Source: Symsagittifera roscoffensis (taxonomy: Eukaryota; Xenacoelomorpha; Acoela; Convolutidae). Taken from it: a stretch of 64,000 bases of DNA. The notes beneath the pieces were generated by a model that was not told the DNA's origin, ran no database searches, and saw only the letters and a list, made by a program, of their open reading frames with translations. This document shows, piece after piece, positions 53,279 to 64,000 of this stretch. The position numbers and the translations under genes are program-made. Position 1 is the stretch's first letter. Every line of letters starts with the position of its first letter. Location of the stretch: contig NC_087066.1 of the NCBI RefSeq assembly GCF_963678635.1, positions 23,467,996 to 23,531,995 on the forward strand, in the 5' to 3' direction.

Positions 53279-56200
53279 GACTTGCAACAAGAGCACAGTC
53301 TAACCCAAAGCGACGCTGGGAGCCAACCAGAGCAGCATACCAACCGTCGAATGCTGGCCAAGCCACTCGAGACAGGAAGCCCAACTTGTGAGTTCGTCAA
53401 CTCGGATATGCAGAGCCAATACTCCAAGAGCTCTGTCGGATCCCAGAGCAAATCATACTCATATGCCAAAAGCAAGTCTCGATCTAGCATTGAAATTAGT
53501 TTTGCGAACGATGAGAGAGCCGCTTCGCCTCAAGAGCGAGGTGTGGATGCCGGAATCCAAGTTCCATCCGCGATGGAGAGCCAAATGGATGTCGTCAGCA
53601 ATGAATCAGCTGCAGCAAATTCCGTAACTGTTCCCGCCGAGAAAGAAGGCGATATTGATTTTTACCCAAGCAAAAGCTCGGCCGATCCGTCAGTGTATAA
53701 CAGGTCAATTGATGAGGTGAAACCAGAATATGAAATGAATCAGCCTACTCAAAGACAGAGTCACTTGCAATGCATCGACGATGATGAATCTTCTGAGGAG
53801 CCGACAGCTATTGTCCAACTTGATGACGCCAGAGATAATCTCTGGACTATACAGCCGAAAGAACACAAACGGAAGTCAAAGGGTGTAGCAGAAAAGCAGG
53901 AGGAAGAACAAGAAAACGACGACGAGTTCGAACCCGAAGATAGTTATGAGCAACAACCACCGGATCCGAAAGGACATCGACCGAGTGACATCGACAGCGG
54001 AGTCGGATCTCGACGTCCGACTAAAAGAGGTGGTGGAGGCAACCGAAGGAATCCCAGCTTTCAATCTTCCCAGTCATCGTTTCTGCCTCGAGGTCGGAAC
54101 CAGGAGTCCAGTGAGTACGGAAACTACATGGATAATTTGGAGGACGCGGAGGCACTCAACTCATACGACGAGAGTCCTGAATACCAGGACTATGAAATTC
54201 AATCCAGTAAGTCTAGCGCTGAAGCCGGAAGAGTCAACCTCCGAAGGTTTTCAGATGATAGTTTTCAGCCGATCGTGCATCCCGAACAAAGTGTGTCATT
54301 TGAATCGGGCGCCAATTCCTCAGATGATATTTTAAGTGGCAACAAGCGAAGCAGCGGTTCTACAATGACGCCAATAATTGAAGAGCGAACCACTTCTCAG
54401 AACCAGGCAGAAGTTTCCGAGGGTTACTCGTTCCATTCGTGCGATGAAAACATGGAAAACTACCCAACGCAACAAGTTAGACAGAGAGCGGCTGATCAAC
54501 AAAACGACTTCAATAAAAACGAGGACCAATCTATTCCTGTTCAGAAACATGACGCACATACTGAGTCTAATTGTAGCAGTGGCGAGACACGTGAAACCCA
54601 CGCGGCCAAAGCAGAATTTGGAGCTCAAAGAAGCTCGTATGACTACAACTATGAAGTAAACCCAGAAGCAACTCAGTATCACGACCCTGTTTCAGGCAGC
54701 CAGTATTTCAGCCAAGAAGTGTCTATGAATGAGCAATCAGCCGAAAACCCAGGAGAACTAACGGTGAGAGAAGAACAAGAACTGCCAAAGCGCATAGAAG
54801 AAACTGAAAATATCCAACTATACGGTGAACACAGCCAAACTATGCCTCAAAACGCAAGCCAAGTTGTTTCTTACAACGAGCAAAATGAAATAGCTGCACC
54901 TCGGCATAAAGGCAAGACTGGAAACTCAATGCAACAGTTACCAGGCGATAACTCGGTAGAGCTGCAATTACAAGCAACATCTCCAGGCATGTCAACTAAA
55001 GAGAAAACATGCAGCATCCATCAAACTTCATCTGCAGAAGCTGAAACTGAAAATATTTCTGGAGTTCCAGATATTGCAGGTCAAGAAAGATCAGCTCAGA
55101 AGTTCATTCAACCTCAATCTCATTCTGGTGTCTTTGATTCAAGTCATGCTGAAGAACTTGAAGAGCAGTTTAGCGGAGTGGTTACCGATGCTTCAGTTCG
55201 AAGTCCAGCAGTAGCTCAATTTGGCCTGGACGCCACAATCGTTGACGAAGCTGCAGTTTCGGCCGAGTTCTTCGATGCTTCCGAAACTATTCTTCAACCA
55301 GATACTCGCAGAGCCAGTATCGAAATCTCTAGTGGTGAAAAGATGGAACGATTTATGGTTGATGTACCGAAATCCTCGCCGAATGAAAAGTCCATCATAA
55401 CTAGACAGCGAGTCAAGGAAACTGAGATGAATGGGTTTACCGAAGCGATGGAAACTCCTCGACTGGGACCCTCAGCAACACCTTCAGTTCAACTTCACTC
55501 ACCTTCAAATTCGGCTATTTCGAAGGAGCTCTCAAACGCTCGAAGAAATGACATCAACATCGTCGATTCTAATAACAAAAACAATACTTCTAATAATCCA
55601 GCAGATAAGAGCTTTGCAACTGGTGAAAGTACAAACCTCCATGAGCAAATACTGAATTCAGAAGCTTTCGCCGCTAATGTATCTGAAAATCTGAGCCAAC
55701 ATGTATCAATGGAAACTGTACGTGATGGAAGTACTGCTCGTCAAGAATACTCGGGTACCCATCAAGGTCCAATTGGAGCCAATGAAAGACCTCAGATTCT
55801 CGGAGTGCAAGCCGGTCAGACTGAACCCACATCTGATACCAGTGCCCAAAGCATGGATCCCATTTCTAATGTCGACTCTGCACAGATTCGAGAGGTTTGG
55901 GCGATATATGAGAACATCGATTCACCACATCAACAGCAAAGGTACAACCAACAGACAATGTCTGGTGATTCTGAAAGCAGAGCCCAGTTGATGCAAATCC
56001 AGGAACCCCGGCCTCACATTGAACTTACGGTCGGATACTCAGAGAACTCCAACATAGCAGCTCATCATGTAGCGTCAAATGTTGCAATGCGCCAGCAGCA
56101 ACTGCAACATGCAATGCAGGGAAGACAGTTGGAAGCAAATTCGCCCCATCATCACTCATCGAATCGGGCCATTGCATCACATTCCGAAGCGCGCAACGTT

Positions 56201-56796
56201 AAACCACATGTCAATGTCGTGTATCCCGAAAACCACGAGACCAACTACTCGGTTCAAGTATTCGAAGATAAAAAGGAAGCAAAAGCGCTACATAAACGGC
56301 AGAGCTTGCAATCTTTGAATGACATAAATGGAAACTTTGATGGTCAAGGTATGCATAACGCCGAATCAATGTACAAACTGATGACTAGAAAAAGTATGCA
56401 AAGTCTAAGTGATGGGCTCTCCTACGCCTCCCAAAGTGTTCGTGGATCCCAGTTTGCAATTGACATGAGGCCCGAATCAACTCCGTCACTTAACCTTCCT
56501 CTGAACTTCGAGAGGTCTCTAGTCAACGAGGCCGAACTCGCTTCGGTTCCTGTGACTCCCAGAACTGCAGCGACACGAGCCCAACATGTCGGAGGTGTGG
56601 CGATGCGCAGCTCCTCGTTCAAACTTCATCCAGGCGCCCCAGGAAGCAGTCGTGGGGCCCATTCGGTGAATGGAAAGTACATTAATGGAAGTACTGTGAA
56701 TACTCCGAAGACTATGGACATAGAACTCCCATCGCCCCGAGACGAGTCACAACACAGAGCAGTAATGTCAAGCCAATCTATGGAGCGACAGATCAG
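53279..56796 (+). CDS. Host gene, exon 2: large disordered central region
   Basis: The exon starts after ATTTTCAG at 53,278 with GAC TTG CAA in phase 0, and there is no ATG at its start, so it is internal. It is open for 3,518 bp and ends at CAG|GTAAAT (phase 2); reading through the donor gives an immediate TAA. The product is rich in Ser, Gln, Asn and Glu, with an acidic stretch (KQEEEQENDDEFEPED near residue 825), a Gly/Arg patch (RPTKRGGGGNRRN), many Ser-Ser pairs and, near the C-terminus, two related motifs KRQSLQSLND and RKSMQSLSDG. No globular domain is recognised. The very long intact frame amid decayed repeats is strong evidence of a conserved host gene. Confidence 0.85.
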
Positions 56797-57014
56797 GTAA
56801 ATTATTACCACCAAAAGTGTTTTGGATAGAGAACTAATTTCAATTTAAATACTCTTGGTCCCATAAATTAAATTTATCACACGCGCAAAAAAGTTGCAAT
56901 TTCATTTAATTCGACAAAGAATCAAAGCATTGATTTACAGATCCAATTTTATATTTAGAACAAAATTTCAATTCTTGGCCTAAAATTAATTAAAGTTATC
57001 AACAATGTTTCTAG
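56797..57014 (+). other. Intron 2 of the host gene (218 bp)
   Basis: Donor CAG|GTAAAT, acceptor TTTCTAG|AAT at 57,014/57,015, phase 2. Another acceptor (ATATTTAG at 56,958) would give a stop within eight codons, so the later one is preferred. Confidence 0.65.
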
Positions 57015-57294
57015 AATTACCAGAGTACGGGCATCTGGCCGCGCTCCAGGCGATGAGTCCAAACACGGTTCCAGGTCACGCGGAGGCAGCCGTGCCAGAA
57101 AATCGAGATCCCCGTCCAAGAACCGAAAGGGCGGAAGCAAAGCAGCGTCTATGGACCAGGCGACTACAGTCGCGGCAGGAGACGAGAAACCAGTTGTTTC
57201 GGCTGAGACTCTGAGTAATGACAATGAAATAGTTGCACAGGTGGGATTCGGATACGTGACTCAGAAGGACTTGCCGATGATGGGAAAAATATGA
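57015..57294 (+). CDS. Host gene, exon 3: Arg/Ser-rich C-terminal tail
   Basis: With exon 2 in phase 2, the first base of this exon completes an Arg codon and the frame runs 92 further codons to TGA at 57,292-57,294. It starts ITRVRASGRAPGDESK, then a basic RS-like stretch (GSRSRGGSRARKSRSPSK), then an acidic/neutral end with VGFGYVTQKDLPMMGK. The RS stretch may act in nuclear localisation or binding of RNA or protein, which is inference. The overlapping frame starting at 57,005 is a different phase and lacks this composition. Confidence 0.7.
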
Positions 57295-57434
57295 GAAGAG
57301 CAAAAAGAGAGACTATGACTCGACACTGTAACACGCTACGCGAAACAAACAGTTAATTCAAATTTTTTGGTCCTCTAATGATAGAAAGATGGGCTATAAG
57401 TATTAGATAAAGTATAAGCCCCCAAGGCACTCTT

Positions 57435-57453
57435 AATAAATTTTGGGAATAAA
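57435..57453 (+). terminator. Candidate polyadenylation signals of the host gene
   Basis: AATAAA at 57,435-57,440 and again at 57,448-57,453, about 140-155 bp after the stop codon and in the sense strand. No GU-rich element was checked. Confidence 0.5.
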
Positions 57454-58589
57454 TAGCAGGCGCTGGAAAAAAACAGCTGGCGCCCGGCAAAAAATGTCTG
57501 TCGCCAAACAACCTTAAAAAACGTACAAAATCGTCAGAAGAGGAGGGCAAATATACTGCTGCGTGCTACTACACGTCCAGAAGTATTCTGTCCACACAAC
57601 TCTAAAGGCGACTTGGAAAGGAATGGCGTGGGATGCGAATTTTCCCCGCGCGCTTTTAGTCTCCTCAAAGAAAGATTGGTCAACAATTGTATCAAAATTT
57701 TACATGACAGGCCTTTGACTCGTTAATATAAATGAGAAGCCGTAAACACAAGATTCTCTCGGTGATGAGAAAAACCACAATGAATATCTTGTTTTTCAGA
57801 CAAAACTACAAACTAAAACAGACTTGAAAGTTGCAGTCACACCCATAAACGAATCTCAGGGTGCATGTAGGATTTCCTGAAGGAGGGGGGGGGTTTCCTA
57901 CCTCGCCAAACAACTTTTTTACCGCGTCCGCCGGTCAACCTCTAACAAATTGCCTGATTTGAAAGCAACTAAGTCATCAAACATTTAAGATAACGAAGAT
58001 ATAATAGCTACTTTTCTTGACCACTTTTCTTTGCAAAAACATTCAAATCTATTTCACATCAGATTTTTCTGAGCAAACTCGTTTCGCACAGATTTTCAGC
58101 TCAAGCCCGAGAATTACTCGCAAAAATTTAGACAAAAAACACTCCATAAAGTTTGGAGATACAAAGGCATACTCATAAAGAGGCCAAGCTGAGCATTTTG
58201 TGACTTGTAAGCGAATTGAATTCATTGAAACTAAAACCTCTATTGAATTCATTGAAACTAAAACCTCGAACTTGGCAGGTCATTTTGTGAACAAAAAAAT
58301 CAAAATATTGGTCAAATATACCCCCCACAGACCTTTTCGAAGGCTGTAGACAAAAAGGGAAAGCACAAAAAGATACCAGCGGAGTATGCAAGTACATATG
58401 AATGTAGACGGTATTTTTATGGATACGATTACCTTTTAAAAATTGAAAGGCAGGTTTTTCAGAAAAAAAAACTAAATTTTGCAAAAAGTAATAAAGTTTT
58501 CCAAATCGTCTCAAAAAAATTAAATAAAAATACCCATACAATTTCATACTATCTGTTTTTTATCAAACAAGAATTCTGGGCTAAAACAT
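57454..58589. other. Intergenic DNA between the host gene and the Gypsy element
   Basis: No gene supported. It holds a G run at 57,881-57,892 and a 27-bp tandem pair at 58,214-58,240 and 58,241-58,267 (ATTGAATTCATTGAAACTAA core). Minus-strand open frames at 58,049-58,547 are partly made by that repeat and lack motifs. Confidence 0.4.
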
Positions 58590-59481
58590 TGTGACACCTC
58601 TAAAGTGATGTCATTGATAGCCATGAAATTATTGCCATATTAGAAAATGTATAATGTTAAAATCTCAAGCATGCAGTTGAATAACTTATTATTGACACAA
58701 TGTAAATAGTGTGTTCAGAATTGAGAAGCATGCGATAGTTAGTCTAATAAACAGTCAGAAAGAGAAATTGAATAAAACTAACCAAAAGCTAAATTGTTAG
58801 TGAGCTGAAGATTAGGGAGAGATTCATGCTGTCGGGGCCCAAGCGTCCGTGATAAGATACTGCAACAATAACATCTAGAAAGAACATGCAAATAGAGACC
58901 AACAAGCAGTATGTCATATGGTGATAGTTCGTGAACGACAGTGACAATCTCCACCCACTCCAGCTGAACATCCAGACGACATCGCAAGGGTGCTAAAACA
59001 ATAGATCAAGCGCAGCAACTGTGTCGAGCCAAAGAAGTGAAAACTTATACTACATCCTACAGTTTTTGTGGATTTTCTAGTTGAGGAAACTTCATCCAAG
59101 TGATGTATCAGGGGAAAAACTCGAGAACTTTCGTCTCTACAAACTTGTAGGTCAAACCATTAAGACTCTTGTGCTATATATTGGTGGAAGTTTTAAAATT
59201 GGTGTGCGCTCAATCAACCCAGTTTGAAATCAATCATTAAATTTATGAATTCATCAAAAATTGGAGAAGCGTAAATGCAATAAATTAATGCTTAAAGTCA
59301 AAATAGTATCGTACCACTACCTAAACCCACCTAAAGATTATTGAACATTTGCCAATAACCATATTGAGTACTTAAACGAAATAGCTCGTAACTTATTACC
59401 TTTTGCGGAAAACCTATCCTAATTTGTGCTAATAAGTTTCACTAATTGCATAAATCAGACTGAAAATCATCAAAATTGTAA
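58590..59481 (+). other. Probable LTR and leader of the downstream Gypsy element
   Basis: A TGTGACAC start at 58,590, AATAAA motifs at about 58,747 and 58,772 and a non-coding stretch up to the gag ATG fit a 5' LTR plus leader. The partner LTR lies outside the window and I found no clear primer-binding site, so the limits are guesses. Confidence 0.3.
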
Positions 59482-60288
59482 ATGGCGCACGCTCAAATCT
59501 CAGTCACACCATACGGCGGTACGGATGCCGAAGATTTCGCCCAATTCGAACAACTCTTCAACGGATTCATCGGAGTTGCAGGTGTCGCACCACTCCAGCA
59601 AGCGAACTTTCTTCAACTCCATTTGCGAGATCACGCACTTCGGTTTTACCAAACGTTACCAGCCGCAACCAGAGAAAACGTAGCGAATAGTCTGACAGCA
59701 TTGCGAGACCATTTCAGTAATCCTCAACTTCAAGAAGTTCATGTCTTGAAGCTTGAACAAACTAAATTTGATTTAAAGAAGGATACGCCGGAGAATTTCT
59801 TGGTGACGTTACAGAAAAAAGCGGAGAAAGCATACCCAACGCCTGAAATTGCAATTCCTAACCCAATTGATGCAGGAGCAGCGGATGCAGCTCTCGAAGC
59901 AGCACGACATGCTCGAGAAACTGCCCAACGCGACGAAAGATTAGACGCAGTCAGAGAAAATCGGGATGAACAGGTTCGCAGACTTTTTATAAAAGCCATG
60001 CCCAATTGGCTTCGAGGCAAACTAATGGATCGCCCTGCGGGAGAAACAGTACAAGAATTGTGTACATATACAAGGAGACAAATGACCATACGCGAAGTTT
60101 GCCGAAAAGAAGATTATCCAGAGGATGGATTCAATGAAATTAGCGCAACAGTATCCGATAATCTGATAAACGCCTTGTCTTAACTTAGCGCGACACAAGA
60201 AGCTATGGAAAAACAATTCAACGAAATTCGAACGCAAATGAGCGATAGAAATCGTCAAGAAGCATCGACTTCAGCGCAACAATCATCC

Positions 60289-60291
<3 letters not shown>

Positions 60292-60323
<32 letters not shown>

Positions 60324-60339
60324 GCAGCAGCATCAGCAG
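60292..60339 (+). repeat. CAA/CAG trinucleotide run in gag (polyGln)
   Basis: About thirteen consecutive Gln codons, mostly CAA and ending in CAG, then His and two more Gln. It lies just after the internal stop and before the Arg/Gly-rich nucleocapsid. Confidence 0.95.
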
Positions 60340-60782
60340 AATCGACCGCGAAATGACTATAACCGTGGTTTCCAACGAGGATTTCGCGGAGGAGGCAGAG
60401 GTTATCAGCAGAGACAATCTTACCAACCCTACCCTGACCATTCAACCGAATTCTTCCCAGGAAACCAGTCAAACCAGGGGAATCAAAATTATAGAGGACA
60501 ATACCCTCACCAGAGCAATTTCAGATCTGGATATCGAGGAAGAGGTGGACGTTACCGAAACCCTTACAATAATTTCCGAGGAAACCAACAGCAACAGTTC
60601 CAACCATTCTTCCCAAATCAGAACTACCAATTTCCGCAACCAAATAACTATCAACAACAGTCAGTCCAACAACAAGCACAAAATGTTGATATACAAAACC
60701 CAGCCATGCCATACATGCCAGTCATCCAAGCAACTGCAGTATTCTGTGAGAACTGCGGATACCCTAACCATACAGCCAGTCA

Positions 60783-62882
60783 ATGTCACTTTCGACAAAA
60801 ACCTCAAGGAAGGGGACAATCTTTCCCATTCCAACAGCAGCCAAAAAACCTCTAAAGCCACCGAGTCAAGAGTCAAGTAAAGAAACGAAAATCATCAACG
60901 AAAAATCAGCCAAAACTCCTAAACGAAAAAGAAACTCTAAGTCTCACAAAAAGCGACCCAAAAAACCACACCCTGATCAAACGAAGCGGAAAATCGACCC
61001 CAATGAAAAAATTGATCCAGAAGAAATTCTTGATCTTTACGCAGTCGTCCCGGAAATTGATAAAATTTTAACTTACGTCAAACTTCAGTTTGCACCTCAA
61101 ACATTCAGGCGCGCACTTGTAGACACTGGTGCCTGTGCAAACGTCATTACCAGAAAAACCTTAAATGAACTCAAAGAAGACAAAACATTATATAAAGTAA
61201 TCCAGACCCAAGAACCAAAGTTGAAACGAGTACGAATGGCAGCTGGACAACTAGTACCAATAGATACAGAAGCTATAATATGTTTCCGAATCGCAGCGCA
61301 AACCTTTACAGAAAATTTTTTAGTGCTCCCAAAAGCAAATTCTATGATACTTGGAAACGGATTTTATAAAAAGCACAACATAGAAATTTGTCCAAAATAT
61401 GACCTTCTTAAATTTCCAGAATTGACAATCCAAGTCAACGAAATCAAGTCACCTACCTCAAAACGACACAAGAAACCTACGCTACGATTTGCCCTACTTC
61501 TGTCACAGAAATACGTTATTCAACCGAAGAAAACAGTACTGTTAGAATGTTTCACAGAAACAAATATCAAAAACACTATTGGAACAGTTTTACCAATCCC
61601 TGAATTTGAAGATGACTCCAATATTGCACTTATGTCATCAATTAGTGAAACAACAGCAGACAGCAAACTATATATTGCAGCACTCAACGTTACAGATCAC
61701 GTAATAACCCTACCAAACAGAAGTAAAATAGCAAATTTTACGATTTTAAGATCAACAGACACTCGTAACATCATCCCAATTGATTCACAGACATTAGCAC
61801 TCGCAAAAATGAATAATCCAGAGGATTTAGAGCATGAAATCAATCAATTTATTCAAGTGAATGAAACAGATAACATGAAAATTAGCAAACCTCAGCCAGA
61901 GTATGAAAAATTTTGGTTCCCGACACCGGAAACGTGTGAAAACCCTAATTTTCTTACACCGATTCAAAGAGAAATCTACGATCAGATCCTCAACTTTAAA
62001 AAACTTGAACTTTGTGAACCGAAATTGAATGACCATGATAGATTGACATTCCTAAGCCAGTTCAATTGGGAAAATTCCATCCTCACGAACGCCCAAAGGT
62101 CAGAAGTAGAAAATTTACTAGTTAAATATTCAGACGTATTTGCCAAACATCGATTTGATGTCGGGTATAATTCCGAACTTCAAATTAAACTCACACCGGA
62201 ACATCAACGACCCCTGTATACACAAGGTCCACCAACGCCAATCCACCTACGAAAGGAATTAACGGTTGAACTAGCAATAATGCACTACTTTGGCTTAATA
62301 ACAACGTTATCACAATCAAAGTACAGTAGTCCACTGTTTGCTCATCGAAAACCATCAGGCAAACTCAGAATGCTTATTGACTTAAGAAGAATAAACCATT
62401 CGCTCAAAAATGACTATCTAAATGCCAACTTCCCAATTTCAAACATGACAGATGCTTCAAATCATTTTGCCGGAAAGAAACTGTTTACAAAGCTTGATTG
62501 CTCGCAAGCATACCATTGTGTGCAAATGGCAGATGACATCTCAGTTCAACTATTGGCATTTAACTTTTCATCACGCACCTATGCCTATAAATGTCTAGCT
62601 CAAGGTCTGAACAAATCAGTAACCGGATTTAGTTCTTTCATCCGTCATTACCTAGATCCATGCTTAGCAGGGGATATGTGTACTCAGTTCATGGATGATA
62701 TAGGAAGTGCAGTGCACACTTTTGATGAACTAATACCAACCTTGTCTAAAATCTTTGATTGTATCCAAAAATCAGGACTGAAATTATCACCAAGTAAATG
62801 CGAAATAGGCACAGAAAAGATGAAATTCTTAGGCAACATAGTAACACCAGCGGGAGTTTCCCCCGAAGAAGTAAAAATATAA
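60783..62882 (+). pseudogene. pol (protease and RT) of the right-hand Ty3/Gypsy element
   Basis: The frame is -1 relative to gag and overlaps it by 73 bp. A basic linker (KRKRNSKSHKKRPKKPH) is followed by the aspartic protease with LVDTGACANVI (Asp codon 61,122-61,124) and SMILGNGF. A long protease-RT linker follows, then RT: SSPLFAHRKPSGKLRMLID, KKLFTKLDCSQAYH, AQGLNKSVTGFSSF (the usual N-A-P box altered) and the catalytic FMDD at 62,688-62,699. The thumb begins (PSKCEIGTEKMKFLGNIV). TAA at 62,880-62,882 ends the frame; RNase H continues in the same phase beyond it. FMDD rather than YxDD occurs in some Ty3/Gypsy lineages. Confidence 0.9.
60843..60849 (+). promoter_or_regulatory. Canonical -1 ribosomal frameshift heptamer A AAA AAC
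   Basis: In gag phase the codons are CCA AAA AAC CTC TAA, so the heptamer is in the right register and lies just before the gag stop. Slipping one base back enters the pol frame, which is open through the site. No strong downstream hairpin was spotted by eye. Confidence 0.8.
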
Positions 62883-62903
62883 AAATTCCTACGTAATATA
62901 TGA

Positions 62904-64000
62904 ATGCCGCAAACTGTAAAACAAGTCAAGAGACTTATCGGATTTGTACAGTTCTTTAGGAACTATATGCCAAGCCTAGGAGAAAAATTACTACCCTTTT
63001 ACAGACTTTTGAAAAAGGATGCTGATTTTAGAATTCTACCAGAACACCACAAAGGTCTTGAAGTACTTAAACACGATCTTTTGCAAGCAACGACGATAAC
63101 ACTAAGATTACCAAAGCCTGATTTGCAATATGTGATCCTTTGTGATGCAAGTTATCACGGAACTGGATTTGTTCTCATGGTAGAGGACTACATAAGCACT
63201 GAAAACAAAGGCAAAACGAAAACCTATGCACCAGTATCATTTGGATCAAGACTTTTCAATGAACCACAACTAAAATTTTCGATCTACTACAAGGAATTCT
63301 TAGCACTCTACTTCGCATTAGACCACTTTGCACACTTCATCTGGGGTGCAACAAAACCTGTAATCGTTCTAACAGATAATCGAAGCTTAACACAATTTTT
63401 TCAATCAAAGTCAATACCACCATCCGTTTGGAATTTCTTAGACAGAGTCTTAGCATTTAACATTGTCATAGCGCACATACCAGGAAAAGCAAATCATGCA
63501 GCAGATTTTTTGTCGCGCATGCAGACAGATCCGAATGCATCTCTATCTTTGCGACTAACAGACAAAATACCAGTACGAGAAATACACATAGATTCAACGG
63601 CAAAAGTACCAGATGCATCACTCAACTCTGTAGAGGAAATACAGGAAGCATTCCCTGAACAGATGCAGATGACAAACGAATTGCGTCAACAACTGGAATC
63701 TGTGGGCCTTCTCGAAGCATACTTGCAAAAACAAGCCATAACACAAAACTCGGATGAACTAGAAGCACAAACGCTTGTACGACTAATGAAACCAGCAATA
63801 TCAGCAATCGAATACCCCGATCCAGCAGATGTTTTTTCGGATATACAAAACAGGAATGAACCACTGAATTTCAAGGAGGAACAAAGCAAGGATCCCGACA
63901 TTGAGGAAGTCATAAAGTGGATACTTCTTAACGAAATCCCAGATTTGAAATACGAGAACAGCAAACGGAAAAAATACGCAAAGCAGTTTAATCGACTTGA
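62904..64000 (+). pseudogene. pol continuation: RT thumb, RNase H, start of integrase; runs off the window
   Basis: Same phase as the preceding pol, after TAA at 62,880 and TGA at 62,901-62,903; open from the ATG at 62,904 to the window end. VKRLIGFVQFFRNYMPSLG is the thumb end. RNase H has LCDASYHGTGF (Asp codon 63,144-63,146), YYKEFLALYFALDHF, VLTDNRSLTQF and NHAADFLSRM, all four catalytic regions present. The final part (DPDIEEVIKWILLNEIPD) resembles the approach to the integrase zinc-binding domain. Apart from the two stops at the junction it looks intact. Confidence 0.85.

Larger units (their letters stand above)
59482..60855 (+). pseudogene. gag of the right-hand Ty3/Gypsy element, one internal stop
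   Basis: ATG at 59,482. Capsid-like region: FAQFEQLFNGFIGVAGV, LQLHLRDHALRFYQTLP, NSLTALRDHFSNPQL and LKKDTPENFLVTLQKKA, matching the retrotransposon Gag pattern. An Ala/Arg-rich helical insert follows (AADAALEAARHARETAQRD). An in-frame TAA at 60,181-60,183 interrupts the ORF, and the same frame continues as a Gln run and a Gly/Arg/Asn/Gln-rich nucleocapsid, ending with a perfect CX2CX4HX4C knuckle (CENCGYPNHTASQC, 60,745-60,786). The natural stop is TAA at 60,853-60,855. Gag forms the particle and packages RNA. The single stop makes this a recently disabled copy, or a sequencing variant. Confidence 0.85.

Noticed and set aside
53282-56800. A separate gene starting at 53,282
   Set aside because: The first codon is TTG. 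A TTTTCAG acceptor lies just before it and phase joins it to the exon ending at 52,643.
58049-58547. Minus-strand ORFs downstream of the host gene
   Set aside because: Partly created by a 27-bp tandem repeat; no motif or codon pattern supports them.

Overview
This is a repeat-dominated stretch of a metazoan (invertebrate) nuclear genome. The evidence is Ty3/Gypsy, LINE and Penelope-type retroelements, a 200-N scaffold gap, AT-rich non-coding DNA, and one spliced host gene whose introns end in TTTTCAG or TTTCTAG. Those acceptors, and an exon that begins four bases before an ATG, resemble nematode-style (trans-)splicing but do not fix the species. Nothing looks prokaryotic.

Region 1 (about 1-31,250) is a decayed composite built around a very long Ty3/Gypsy-type element on the + strand. 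An inverted copy of the right-hand end (30,365-31,130) lies at 1-775. Then come 2.9 head-to-tail copies of a 1,546-bp unit (763-5,305), a gag region present three times and interleaved with a 21-bp minisatellite (5,586-10,960), a zinc knuckle, protease, RT and RNase H (10,961-14,162), and two integrase copies with a displaced spacer (14,155-18,300). Downstream is an unusual cargo: a macrodomain-like ORF, coiled-coil ORFs, an SGNH hydrolase, a second SGNH-like region and several ORFs I cannot assign (18,722-29,690). A 3,277-bp part of this cargo is tandemly duplicated, and the second copy lacks exactly 1,002 bp. Nearly every ORF is broken by stops or frameshifts.

Region 2 (about 31.3-47.1 kb) is AT-rich and holds minus-strand relics: Penelope-like RT fragments with an inverted repeat, a LINE (SGNH-like ORF, endonuclease, RT) containing internal duplications, and a second, degenerate Ty3/Gypsy element (gag, nucleocapsid, protease, RT). 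It ends at the assembly gap.

Region 3 (47.1-57.5 kb) holds one host gene on the + strand with three coding exons (50,772-52,643; 53,279-56,796; 57,015-57,294). It encodes a predicted 1,889-residue, mostly disordered Ser/Glu/Gln-rich protein with four 23-residue repeats and an Arg/Ser-rich tail. Codon phase is consistent across both introns.

Region 4 (58.6-64.0 kb) is the 5' half of a much younger Ty3/Gypsy element: gag with a CCHC knuckle, a canonical -1 slippery heptamer six bases before the gag stop, and pol (protease, RT, RNase H) running off the window. It carries only three visible in-frame stops.
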